Shown here in pieces: positions 36,768-46,359 of a stretch of DNA of 64,000 nt; positions within the stretch are counted from its first letter, which is position 1, and each line of letters begins with the position of its first letter. This DNA comes from CAWAMR01 sp963783095. Its GTDB lineage: Bacteria > Planctomycetota > Planctomycetia > Gemmatales > Gemmataceae. Location: the NCBI GenBank assembly GCA_963783095.1, contig CAWAMR010000003.1, forward strand, positions 372,001-436,000, in the 5' to 3' direction. The position numbers and the translations under genes were made by a program. The notes under the pieces were generated by a model. That model did not search any database and was not told where the DNA came from. It was given only the letters and a program-made list of their open reading frames with translations.

Positions 36768-37823
36768 TGGCAAGCACACTCGGATTCTGCATTGTCGGCT
36801 GCGGCATGATTGCCCGATTCCATGTCCGCGCTGCTGGAAGTGCCCGGAGCTCAGATCAAGGCTCTTGTTACTCGGACTCCTGCCAATGCGGAAAAGCTGA
36901 TTCAGGAGACGCAACTGACTTCTCCCTGTGCCATTGTCACCGACCTAAGCGAAGCTTTGCGACGCCCGGATGTGGATGTCGTTATCATCACCACGCCATC
37001 CGGGGCACACATGGAGCCTGCGATCGCGGCCGCCAATGCCGGGAAGCACGTTATTGTTGAGAAGCCGCTCGAAATCACTGCCGAACGATGCGATCGGATC
37101 ATCGACGCTTGCGAGCGCAACGGCGTCCAGTTGTGTACGATTTTCCCATCGCGCTTTCACGAAGCCAACATCGCCCTCAAGAAAGCAGTTGAGACTCGAC
37201 GATTTGGCCGGCTCACCCTGGGCGAAACAACTTGTAAATGGTGGCGGTCCCAGGCCTACTACGACGAAGGTGGCTGGAAGGGCACTCAGGCGCTCGATGG
37301 CGGCGGTGCCTTGATGAACCAGGCGATTCACAACGTCGATTTGTTGCTCTGGATGATGGGCAAAGCCACGCAAGTGTCGGGATTTACCGCGACTCTGGCA
37401 CATGAACGCATCGAAGTCGAGGATACTGCCGTGGCTTGTTTGCGCTTCACCAACGGCGCGCTCGGCGTCATCCAGGCCGCGACGAGCGTTCATCCTGGGT
37501 TGCCCAAGACGATCGCGGTTCACGGCGATCGCGGCTCCGCCGTGATCGAGCAAGAGGATATTCTGCGCTGGGACTTTCTCACGGAAACCTCCGAAGATGC
37601 CTCGATCAAACAGCGATTTGCTCAAAAAAGCGGAGCCTCGGGCGGTTCCAGCGATCCCAAGGCGATTTCCCACCAGGGTCATGCTCGCCAGTTGGCCGAT
37701 TTTGTTCGAGCAATCCAGACCAACACTGCCCCCCTCGTCGATGGCAGAGAGGGAAGAAAATCGGTGGCGCTTATTTGCGCTATTTATGAATCAATGCGCA
37801 CCGGCAAAGTCGTGACCTTGTGA
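36764..37823 (+). CDS. Gfo/Idh/MocA family oxidoreductase, frameshifted
   Basis: The N-terminus M-A-S-T-L-G-F-C-I-V-G-C-G-M-I-A-R-F-H is the Rossmann G-x-G-x-x-A motif. One base extra near 36823 moves the frame to S-A-L-L-E-V-P-G-A-Q-I-K-A-L-V. After that the protein is intact to 37823, with T-P-S-G-A-H, H-V-I-V-E-K-P-L-E, and the catalytic-helix region D-G-G-G-A-L-M-N-Q-A-I-H-N-V-D. The repaired length is about 350 residues. An NAD(P)-dependent sugar or inositol-type dehydrogenase. It overlaps the Rpn-like gene at ATGA. Confidence 0.87.
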
Positions 37824-37869
37824 CAGCGATCCGAGTCCGAGTAGCGAATAACAATGCCAGGAGGGCACA

Positions 37870-38801
37870 ATGGCCAAGAAACCGCGTTCACCCGTTCTCG
37901 ATTACCTGGTGTTTTTGATCGTTCGCCTCGCGGTGTGCTTCTTGCAAACTTTACCCCTGCGAATCGGCGCTCGGCTCGCTTCCATACTGGCCTGGCTGGC
38001 CTATCACGTCGACAAACGGCATCGCGAAGTCGCGCAGAGAATCTTCGACACGCCTTTCCGGAGCGTTGTTCGGATCCCCGCGCCTGCGATCGGCTCGTGC
38101 GAGGCTGCTATAAGCATTTTTGTCTAATGTTAATTGAAATGATGTATCTTCCGCGCAAACTTCACACCCAGAATTGGCGGAGCTTTGCCCAACTGAACAA
38201 TTCCGACCTCGCGCGGGGTTTGGTCACCGGCAGGCCGTTGCTCATCGTGACGGGGCATTTTGGTAACTGGGAGCTTGCCGGGTTTACCATGGGCCTGTTA
38301 GGTTTTCGCATTTACGCCATTGCAAGAATCCTCGATAATCCTTACCTTGAACGGTTCTTCAAAAGCTTCCGCCAGAAGACCGGGCAAACAATCTTGGCCA
38401 AAAAGGGTGATTTTGAGAATATCACCGGCGCACTGGTCGAATGTGGCACGATCGCAACGCTCGGCGATCAGGATGCGGGGCCACGGGGATTATTCGTCAA
38501 TTTCTTCAACCGTCCCGCTTCCACTCACAAGGCGATCGCCTTGCTGGCGCTACAGCATCGCGCTCTCATGGTGGTGGTCGGGACGGTGCGAATCGGGAAG
38601 GCTTTGGAGTACAAAGTGATTTGCGAGGATCTGATCGACTCCGCAGATTACGCTCATCGACCCGATGCCGTGCGAGCCATCACCGAACGATACACCGCTG
38701 CTCTGGAACGGATGATTCACTGTTACCCGGAACAGTATTTCTGGTTACACCGCCGCTGGAAACATCAGCCGGCAGCAAGAAAAGCAAAACAGGCAGCATA
38801 G
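37870..38801 (+). CDS. Lipid A biosynthesis acyltransferase (LpxL/HtrB family), frameshifted
   Basis: The start ATG 37870 follows AGGAGG. The N-terminus has a membrane helix and D-K-R-H-R-E-V-A; one base missing near 38040 shifts to A-E-N-L-R-H-A-F-P-E-R-C. The remainder has the acyltransferase motif V-T-G-H-F-G-N-W-E (His and Glu catalytic), D-Q-D-A-G-P-R-G and Y-F-W-L-H-R-R-W-K near the C-terminus. The repaired length of about 310 residues is normal. It would add a secondary acyl chain to lipid A or a related lipid at the inner membrane. It fits an outer-membrane-bearing planctomycete. The gene lies 46 bases after the oxidoreductase. Confidence 0.87.
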
Positions 38802-38911
38802 AATTGAGCGTTTGATGGTTACCATGTATTCTACTCCGAGATAGAATCATCGAAAGGTAGAAGAAATCTCGATCGTAGAATTATCGTCATCGTTGATTTG
38901 GAGTCGTTCCC

Positions 38912-39304
38912 GTGTTTACCCCCGGAAATGTTATTCTTGGTCTGAAAATCGGTGTCTCTGCGGTTACGGTTCTCCTGATTGCATCAGGTACTGCCATTGC
39001 TCTGGGTCGAGTAAGGTTGCATGGACGCATCAACATTGTCTTTTTTATCTTGACGACTCTCACCGTGGTTGGCTTTGAATTCATCATTCGCTTCGTGAAT
39101 CCGCAGTTGACCGACAGTTTTAGCGAGGAAGCAAAACAGGCCCTGCGCATTCACCTGTCGTTTTCGGTGCCCTCCGCCATCATGCTGCCATTCATGCTTT
39201 GGACAACACGAAATCACCGCAAACTCCACGCCCGACTGGGCATTCTCTTTGCGCTGCTATGGACCGGAACCTTCATTACCGGCGTCTTCTTCCTTCCTTG
39301 TTGA
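38912..39304 (+). CDS. DUF420-like membrane protein
   Basis: A 130-residue protein starting at GTG 38912. Four membrane helices lie at about 6-27, 37-58, 85-105 and 108-127. Conserved His residues occur at H-G-R-I-N (after helix 1), I-H-L-S-F-S-V-P and H-R-K-L-H-A-R-L-G, the DUF420 pattern. DUF420 proteins occur near cytochrome oxidase genes, but none is seen here. It lies 11 bases before scpB. Confidence 0.8.
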   Translation: MFTPGNVILGLKIGVSAVTVLLIASGTAIALGRVRLHGRINIVFFILTTLTVVGFEFIIRFVNPQLTDSFSEEAKQALRIHLSFSVPSAIMLPFMLWTTRNHRKLHARLGILFALLWTGTFITGVFFLPC

Positions 39305-39315
39305 CGGGGTGATTC

Positions 39316-40066
39316 ATGAACCCGTCTCTCGGCGACACCGGTGACAAAGAGATTCCCGAAGCTCAGAAAGTGGGAGAAAGTTTCGCTGCTTTGCTGACCC
39401 ATGACTGGCAGATCGATAACCCCGATCAACTCTTGCAGCCTGTCCAGGACGATACGCTTCCGATTGGTCCGTTCGCGGATCGAGACTCGGAAATTCCAGA
39501 GGCAACGCCTCTGCCGACGGCGGAAGCGGTCATCGATGCTGAAATTCCCCCCACTCCGCTGCAAATCATCGAAGCAATGCTCTTTGTCGGCGGCAGTCCG
39601 CTGACTGCCCAGCGTGCCTGCGAGATCATCCGGGGATTGACCGCCATTCAGTTTCGGGACTGGATTGACGTTCTCAATCGCGTCTATCGAATGCAGAATC
39701 GCCCCTATCTTGTCGTTAATACTCAGCACGGCTACTCCTTGATGATTCGCCAGCGCTATCGGCCAATGAGGGAACGTCTCTATGGCGGGCCGCGCGAAGG
39801 TTCGACTTTCGCAAGCTGCGCTCGATGTCTTGTCCTTGATCGCCTATCGGCAGCCGATTTCAAAAGGGGAACTCGATAGCGTGCGCGGCGCGGAATCGGC
39901 GACCATTCTCCGTCAATTGGTCCGACTGGGACTGGTCGCGATCGTTCAAAGGGGAGATGCTGCGCAGCGCGATGTTTCTTATGGAACATTGCCGCGCTTC
40001 CTCGAAGTCTTTGGTCTGAGCGGATTGGATGACCTCCCGCAACTGGCAGAACCTCAGCAACTATGA
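39316..40066 (+). CDS. scpB: Segregation and condensation protein B, frameshifted
   Basis: The first frame (to about 39780) has an acidic N-terminal extension, then L-Q-I-I-E-A-M-L-F-V-G-G-S-P-L, the start of the ScpB winged-helix pair. It continues with L-N-R-V-Y-R-M-Q-N-R-P-Y. Near 39785 the frame shifts into R-A-K-V-R-L-S-Q-A-A-L-D-V-L-S-L-I-A-Y-R-Q-P-I-S-K, the second ScpB winged helix, with V-R-G-A-E-S and L-P-Q-L. The repaired length is about 250 residues. ScpB binds ScpA and Smc in chromosome condensation. scpA and smc are not in the window. A one-base error rather than true inactivation is likely. Confidence 0.88.
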
Positions 40067-40288
40067 ATCGGGCCAGACAGCGAAAAACCAAGAAGCGATT
40101 GCAACAATCCTACCATCTTTCCTGTTCCCATCATTTCCCGGAATCGGCAAAATCGCTAAACGCTGCTTGAACGGATCAACCCTCATCTTGTAGCTTGAAC
40201 CATATCGATGAGGAATCGGTGTGGAAATCACACAAGCCATAGTCACCGATTCCCAGGGTTTGACGTACTCCTATCAAGAGGTTGTTCC

Positions 40289-42958
40289 ATGATTTTGCCT
40301 CGTTTTCCGCATTTCAGAGCGCTCGCCGCTGCTGGAATCATGACTGTGTTCTTATCAACGGTGGTTCAGGCCCAGGAAAAAAAGTACGACGACTTCGACA
40401 AAGTCGTTGCAGGTTCCAAGCAATACGAGGGACTGTTCAAACTCCATCAGAAGGACGATCATCTTTTCGCCGAGATCCGACACGATCAGTTCGACAAGCC
40501 GTTTCTCGCGCCGATCGCCATTGCCCGTGGCGGTGAACTTGCTGCTCATACCATGAATTTCGGTGACCAATGGGTCATCATGTTCAAACGTGTTGGCGAC
40601 AAAGTCAGGCTCCTGCGCCGGAATGTTCACTTTCATAGCGGATCGGGGCCAATCGCGAAAGCAGTTGAAACAACCTATGCCGATTCCATCCTGATGGCGC
40701 TACCGATCCGAACCATCAATCACGCCCGAAATACCGTCGTCATCGATCTCGGAGATATTTTTCTGACCAACTTCGGAGATCTTCCCTTTGGGAGCATCGA
40801 TCCCCGCAGAACGGGATGGGAAAAGGTCAAAGCTTACCCGCACAATATTGAGTTACAGGTCACGGCGACTTTTACCGGCAGGCAAACCGGCGATGGAGTG
40901 ATCGATTCGCGCGGCAACACCATGGTCATTCATTATGGGATTATCGAAATGCCCGATACCCATTATCACCCCCGGCTCGCGGATGATCGAGTTGGTCATT
41001 TCCTGACCGTCATCAAGGATTTTGGCAACGATTCCAAAGACACTTCGTACGTGCGCTACGTCAACCGCTGGCGGCTGGACCGGGTCGATGGCTCGCACTG
41101 GAAAGAGGGCGGGAAACTGGTCCCGCCCAAGAAGAAGATCATCTTCTGGATCGAGAAATCGGTGCCGGACGAGTACCGAGCGGTCGTTCGCGAAGGGATT
41201 CTGGAATGGAACAAGGCATTTGAAAAGATCGGCTTCCGCGATGCCATCGAAGTGCGGCAGCAGGAAAATGAGGACTTCGACCCCGAAGACATCAACTACA
41301 ACACTTTCCGCTGGATCACCAGCGACGCGCGGCTACGCGATGGGGCCGTCGCGCGCCAACCCGCTCACGGGCGAAATCCTCGACGCCGACATCATCTTCG
41401 ATGCCAGCATGGTGCGTTATCTACAAGAGCGAGCAGCAACTCTTCAAGAATGAGCCGCGGCATGGTATTCGAGCCGGCCAGTCTCGATTCAGGCGAGCCG
41501 AAAGGGCTGGAATTTGCCCGGACCGGCCACCGCGAAATCCACGAGCTGGAATGACAGGAATCCTCCAGGTGCGGAAGAATCACTGTCCGAGTTGCGTGCC
41601 AGATCCGCGCCATACGCGGCGGTGTCTGCCAGTGCGGAGCACACAAGCACAGCGAACTCGGCCTGGCCCTCATGGCTCTGGCCCAGGCGAACCTCAAGCC
41701 GGGCGACAAACTGCCCGATGAACTCGTCCTTCAGGTAGTCAAGGAGACCGTAATGCATGAAGTCGGCCACACCCTTGGCTTGCGGCATAACTTCAAGGCC
41801 AGCACCATGCTGAAGAACGAGCAACTGCACGACATCGCCATCACGCGGAAGAATGGACTGGTCGGATCAGTCATGGACTACAACCCGGTGAATCTCGCTC
41901 CCAAGGGTGTGAAGCAGGGAGACTTCTTTACCAGCACCATCGGCCCCTACGACTACTGGGCCATCGAATATGCCTACAAGCCGATCTCCGGAAACGACCA
42001 CGAGGAACTGCAAAAAATTGCCTCGCGCGGAGCCCAACCCGGATTGGATTATGGAACCGATGAGGATCTATACATGACGCACGATCCGCTGGTGAATCAG
42101 TGGGATCTGGGCAATGACCCGATGAAATTCGCCCAGGAGCGGATGCTGCTGGCGGAAGAGTTGATGAAGGGTCTTGCCGATCGCGTGGTCGAAAAGGGCG
42201 AAGGTTATCAGCGTGCTCGCGTGGCTTTCTCCTTGCTCTTACGGCAGTATGGCGATGGTGCCCATTTGACGGCGAACTTCGTGGCCGGCGAAGCGCTCAA
42301 TCGCGATCATCGAGGAGATCCCAATTCGCGCGACCCTCTGGCTCCGGTCAAGCCTGCAAAACAACGCGACGCCCTCCTTTTTCTGCAACAACATATTCTC
42401 ACCGACAAGCCGTTTCATTTTCCGCCGGACGTGTTGCGGAAACTGGCGGCAGATCGCTGGCTGCACTGGGGCCACGAGTCGAACTGGCTGCGCGGCGTCG
42501 ATTTTCCGTTAAACGAGCGAATCCTCGCGATTCAATCGATCGTGTTGAACGATCTGATGAATCCTCAAACCTTGAGACGGGTCCAAAACCTGGCGTTGAC
42601 CACGGATGAGAAGGACCAGCCGATCACGGTTGCCGAGATCTTCCGGAGTCTGACCGACAGCATCTTCATCGACCTTCCCAAAGGAGAGAAATCTGCAACG
42701 GAAAAATCATCCGTGATCCGTCGCAATTTGCAGCGCGCGTATTTGCGGAATTTGAGTTCGCTGGTCTTGCAAGGCAGTCCTCCCCCGGATGCGCGAAGTC
42801 TGGCTCGGATGCACTTGCGAGACATCGGTCGGCGCATCGATCAGTTGCTTTCCGACAAGAAAGTTCAGTTGGACGATACGCTGCGCGCCCATCTCGAAGA
42901 GAGCAAGGAGCTGATTGCGAAAATATTGAATGCCCAGGTTCAAACCGATTTGCCGTAA
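40289..42958 (+). CDS. Secreted zinc-dependent metalloprotease (DUF5117-type), frameshifted
   Basis: From ATG 40289 (after AAGAGG) there is a signal peptide ending V-V-Q-A-Q, then a long N-terminal domain (D-D-F-D-K-V-V-A-G-S, Y-E-G-L-F). Around 41340-41690 the frame changes about four times; pieces of the true frame are A-N-P-L-T-G-E-I-L-D-A-D-I-I-F-D and S-E-Q-Q-L-F. After that the zinc motif M-H-E-V-G-H-T-L-G-L-R-H-N-F is intact, a metzincin-type H-E-x-x-H-x-x-G-x-x-H. A helical C-terminal region runs to 42958. The repaired length is about 885 residues. It would degrade proteins outside the cytoplasm. Confidence 0.82.
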
Positions 42959-42960
42959 TT

Positions 42961-43035
42961 CTGCTGTGTCCGAAGGACGTAGAGTACTCCTCACGCGGAG
43001 CGCGCGGAGCGTGAGGAGTACAGCTACGGACACCA
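42961..43035. repeat. Imperfect inverted repeat
   Basis: A 13-bp core GTACTCCTCACGC (ending 42995) is mirrored by GCGTGAGGAGTAC (from 43009). Outer words TGTCCG and CGGACA are also paired. It follows the metalloprotease stop directly and may serve as its terminator. Confidence 0.7.
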
Positions 43036-43089
43036 GTCTTTGCATTCCGAACCTCATCGGTCCTACACTCTCGCCAATACACCACCCCT

Positions 43090-43980
43090 ATGAAACTCTC
43101 CCTCTTCTCCATCAGTTACGCCGGACTTTGGGGCCAGGATCGTCTGGAACTCGAAGATTTTCTTCATCACGCAGCGCAACTCGGCTTTACGAATGTCATG
43201 ATCGCGGGCAAGCGGCCTCACCTCTCACCACTCGATACAACCCAGGATCAGCTCGAACTTCTGCGTCGCGTACTGGAACTAACCGGCCTGCACTGTTCGA
43301 TCCTCGGAGCGTATACCGATTTTGCCGGCGGGCAGGCCGGCGAGGTTCCATACGTCGAAATGCAGATCCATTATGTGGAGCTGTTGGCTCGAATGGCTCA
43401 GCAACTGGGGGCGAACATCATTCGCGTTTTCACGAGCTACGAATCTTCAACCCTTCCCTTTGCCACGCTTTGGGAACGAACCGTCAAGGCGATTCGGGAA
43501 TGTTGCGATCGTGCTGCGAAATATGATGTCAGTCTGGCAGTCCAGAACCATCACGATATTGCAGTTCATAGCGATGTGCTGTTGGAATTTCTCAACGACG
43601 TCGATCGTCCCAACTGTAAACTTGGCTTTGATGCCTGGTCGCCGGCGCTGCGCGGTGAGAACCTTTACGAGGCAGCCAAACGTCTGGCTCCCTACACCAT
43701 TTGCACGACCAACGCAGACTACGTTCAGTTGCCGCGCTTTCAGTATCAGCCTGCCCTCGTAAACTATCAACGACTCCTGCCCGATGCGGTACGCGCGGTG
43801 CCATTCGGGGAGGGCTCTATCAATTACCAGTCGTTCTTCACTGGTCTTCGTGATGGCGGTTTCGATGGGGTGGCGACTTTCGAGATGTGTTCTCCGCTCC
43901 GGGGCGGCGGCTCACTGGAAAACCTCGATCGGTGTGCATCGACCTATGTCAATTGGATGAAGAAGCATGGATTTGCTTAG
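43090..43980 (+). CDS. Sugar phosphate isomerase/epimerase (AP endonuclease 2 fold)
   Basis: A 296-residue TIM-barrel protein of the xylose isomerase-like/AP endonuclease family 2. Strand signatures are L-F-S-I-S-Y-A-G-L-W, F-T-N-V-M-I-A-G, I-L-G-A-Y-T-D-F, I-I-R-V-F, A-V-Q-N-H-H-D and L-G-F-D-A-W-S-P. Metal-binding residues likely include the Glu at T-F-E-M and His/Asp at the strand ends. It would isomerise or epimerise a sugar or sugar acid. No signal peptide. The neighbours (DUF1080 protein downstream, MocA-type oxidoreductase earlier) suggest sugar catabolism. Confidence 0.88.
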   Translation: MKLSLFSISYAGLWGQDRLELEDFLHHAAQLGFTNVMIAGKRPHLSPLDTTQDQLELLRRVLELTGLHCSILGAYTDFAGGQAGEVPYVEMQIHYVELLARMAQQLGANIIRVFTSYESSTLPFATLWERTVKAIRECCDRAAKYDVSLAVQNHHDIAVHSDVLLEFLNDVDRPNCKLGFDAWSPALRGENLYEAAKRLAPYTICTTNADYVQLPRFQYQPALVNYQRLLPDAVRAVPFGEGSINYQSFFTGLRDGGFDGVATFEMCSPLRGGGSLENLDRCASTYVNWMKKHGFA

Positions 43981-43987
43981 CCGGGAT

Positions 43988-44063
43988 TGTAGGGCGGGTC
44001 GAGGCTTTGCGAGGCCCGCCAGAGTGGGACGGCGGGCCTCGCAAAGCCTCGACCCGCCCTACA
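43988..44063. repeat. Perfect 33-bp inverted repeat
   Basis: Arms 43988-44020 and 44031-44063 are exact reverse complements around a 10-base loop. The arm begins TGTAGGGCGGGTCGAGGC. It starts 8 bases after the isomerase stop and ends 67 bases before the DUF1080 start. Confidence 0.95.
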
Positions 44064-44129
44064 CTGAGTGTTAATTTTGCAACAGGTTCTTAGAATACTC
44101 AATCCTCGAACGAGTCATGGAGAACGCAA

Positions 44130-44771
44130 ATGAGAATAGTAGCGCTATTGATGCTGACTCTCGTTTTCACGCCTTATGTGCATGGACAGGAGAAAGGCTT
44201 TGAGCCGCTCTTCAACGGTAAGGATCTTACCGGCTGGGAGATGAAGCAGGCGAAGGGAGACATCAAGGATTTCTGGTCCGTGAAGGAAGGTGGTATCCTT
44301 TCCGCGAAGGCCGGAACCGGCTGGATATCAACGACCAAGGAATACGGAGATTTCGTGTTGCGGGTCGAGTGGCGCATTCAGGCCGACGGCAATAGCGGCG
44401 TCTTTCTTCGCGTTCCGGGCGTCGTTGAGGGTAAATCGCCCAGCGGCACCGGCATGGAAATTCAGATACTCGACGATAATTCCGCGAAGTATAAGGGCAA
44501 GCTCAAGCCCTACCAATATAGCGGCTCCATCTACACCTTCGTGCCCTGTTCAAAGCCGGTTTTCAAAGGCGCGGGCGAATGGAATAAATTTGAACTGATC
44601 TGCGACAAAGATAAGATCACGGTGGTCTTCAACGGCGAAAAGGTTGCTGAAGGCGATGCGAGTATGGGCGAACTTGCCAAGCGACCCAAGAAAGGGTTCA
44701 TCGGCCTGCAAAATCACGGCTCCCCGGTCGAATTCCGCAACGTCGAGATCAAGGTGCTGACCCGCCCCTAA
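44130..44771 (+). CDS. Secreted DUF1080 (3-keto-disaccharide hydrolase-like) protein
   Basis: A 213-residue protein with a signal peptide (M-R-I-V-A-L-L-M-L-T-L-V-F-T-P-Y-V-H-G-Q). The DUF1080 concanavalin-like fold is marked by F-E-P-L-F-N-G-K-D-L-T-G-W, N-S-G-V-F-L-R, G-M-E-I-Q-I-L-D-D and G-F-I-G-L-Q-N-H-G at the end. Family length is normal. Some DUF1080 proteins cleave 3-keto sugars; others bind glycans. Extracytoplasmic. Preceded by GGAG-like sequence. Confidence 0.9.
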   Translation: MRIVALLMLTLVFTPYVHGQEKGFEPLFNGKDLTGWEMKQAKGDIKDFWSVKEGGILSAKAGTGWISTTKEYGDFVLRVEWRIQADGNSGVFLRVPGVVEGKSPSGTGMEIQILDDNSAKYKGKLKPYQYSGSIYTFVPCSKPVFKGAGEWNKFELICDKDKITVVFNGEKVAEGDASMGELAKRPKKGFIGLQNHGSPVEFRNVEIKVLTRP

Positions 44772-44815
44772 ACGAATGTTGAGACCGTTTCTGAGGCAGG
44801 AAAAGCCAAAAGCCT

Positions 44816-44977
44816 CCTCGTTCCCACGGTCCTCCGTGGGAACGCACGTGCCGAGACGCTCCGCGTCACGTTCATCCGCAAAGTTCTTTCTCTGTGCGGG
44901 GTCGCGTTGGGTGTTTCTTCAATCGGGACGCAGAGCGTCCCGGTCGTGCGTTCCCACGGAGGACCGTGGGAACGAGG
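44816..44977. repeat. Nested inverted repeat with 33-bp perfect arms
   Basis: Arms 44816-44848 and 44945-44977 are exact reverse complements. Each arm contains its own palindrome (TTCCCACGG and CCGTGGGAA). The 96-base middle holds a further hairpin, GGGACGC and GCGTCCC. The whole block lies between the DUF1080 and BSP peptidase genes. Confidence 0.92.
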
Positions 44978-45053
44978 TCATTAAAAGCGTCTTCCGATTT
45001 GATCCAGTCTCTTAATTGTGCAGTCTGGTTCAACCAGTTTTCGAGAGATTGAA

Positions 45054-46136
45054 ATGTCATCGTTTTTTCGATTCCTGAGTCTGGCCTGGGTGCTTAACAT
45101 TTCTTTGATAACGCACGGCGCAGAAGAAAAGAAGTCACCCGAAGTTCCCGTCAAAGCCGTCGTCGATACAACGCTCACCACCCAATCCGGTCACATTCGG
45201 CAATTGGCCTTCGATGGCGACAAGGATTCCTATTTCGCTTCGGAAAAGAATCTTCGCAAGACAGACCATTTCACGCTCGTTTTCACAAAGCCAATCGCTG
45301 TGAAGTCACTCGTGGTCACGACGGGCAAACCAAAGGGCGGTGATGCGTTGGAATCGGGTTCGATTGAAGCCTCTTCGGACGGCAAGACCTTCAAGCAACT
45401 GGCAACTTTCAAGGATGGCCAGGCTCGTGCGGGACAACAGATAGGAAAGTTCATCGCAATCCGCATCAGGGCTAACGAAGATATGAAGCACCCGCTGGTG
45501 ATCCGTGAAATCGCGATCGACTCTGAGCCTGCCGTGGCAATCTTCAAGTATCCTGTCGAGTTCAGCGTGGATGTTTCCGATGCACCCGAAATGAAGGAAT
45601 GGGCCGAGAAAGCCGCCCGAATATGCGAGCGCGAATACACGATGATTAACGAGGAACTCAAGAGCGCTGGCTTCAAACCGCCGCGCACCGTCAAAATGTC
45701 GCTGAAGAGCGATTATGATGGCGTCGCCTACGCGAGCCGAGGTGAGATCACCGGTTCCGTGAAATATTTCAAAGCGCATCTCGACGACATCGGGGCCATG
45801 GTCCACGAGACCACGCATATTGTCCAGCAATATCGCACCCGGAATAATCCAGGCTGGCTTGTCGAGGGTATCGCGGACTACGTGCGATTCTTCAAATACG
45901 AGCCTGGGAAGATTGGGCCAATCAGCGCCCGACGGGCGCATTATGATGGCAGCTATCGTGTAACCGCAGCTTTTCTACAGTATTTGACCACGCAATACGA
46001 CAAAGAGATCGTCCTGAAACTCAACAAGGCGATGCGCGAGGGAGAATACAAGGACAGTATTTTCAAGGCACTGACCAAGAAAACGCTGAAAGAACTCGAC
46101 GACGAATGGCGAGCCACCCTGAAGAGGCCAGAGTAG
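45054..46136 (+). CDS. Secreted BSP-type peptidase with F5/8C-like domain
   Basis: From ATG 45054 a signal peptide (FFRFLSLAWVLNISLITHGA) leads into a beta-rich domain of about 130 residues, of the discoidin/F5-8C type (L-A-F-D-G-D-K-D-S-Y-F-A-S and I-A-I-R-I-R-A-N). The C-terminal 220 residues are the basic secretory protein peptidase (PF04450), with zinc motif V-H-E-T-T-H and G-W-L-V-E-G-I-A-D-Y-V-R downstream. About 360 residues. An earlier in-frame start at 45018 adds residues before the signal peptide. Extracytoplasmic; the substrate is unknown. Confidence 0.87.
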   Translation: MSSFFRFLSLAWVLNISLITHGAEEKKSPEVPVKAVVDTTLTTQSGHIRQLAFDGDKDSYFASEKNLRKTDHFTLVFTKPIAVKSLVVTTGKPKGGDALESGSIEASSDGKTFKQLATFKDGQARAGQQIGKFIAIRIRANEDMKHPLVIREIAIDSEPAVAIFKYPVEFSVDVSDAPEMKEWAEKAARICEREYTMINEELKSAGFKPPRTVKMSLKSDYDGVAYASRGEITGSVKYFKAHLDDIGAMVHETTHIVQQYRTRNNPGWLVEGIADYVRFFKYEPGKIGPISARRAHYDGSYRVTAAFLQYLTTQYDKEIVLKLNKAMREGEYKDSIFKALTKKTLKELDDEWRATLKRPE

Positions 46137-46359
46137 ACGGACTCGACGAACTGTTGAATCTGTAGTCGGTTGTAATCGTTTGTAGCGGCTGCGCCCTCAT
46201 CTCCAAAGACTTCGAAAAAGCCCGGGCAGTTAGCGGCCCAACCCAATTGCCCACCTTCTACCGCTTACCGTATCTCGGATTGCACAATTTGCCCAATTGA
46301 TGTATGAGCGATAATCCGACCATGCCGGTCGATGGTTTTGAACACGGAGGCTTCTTACC

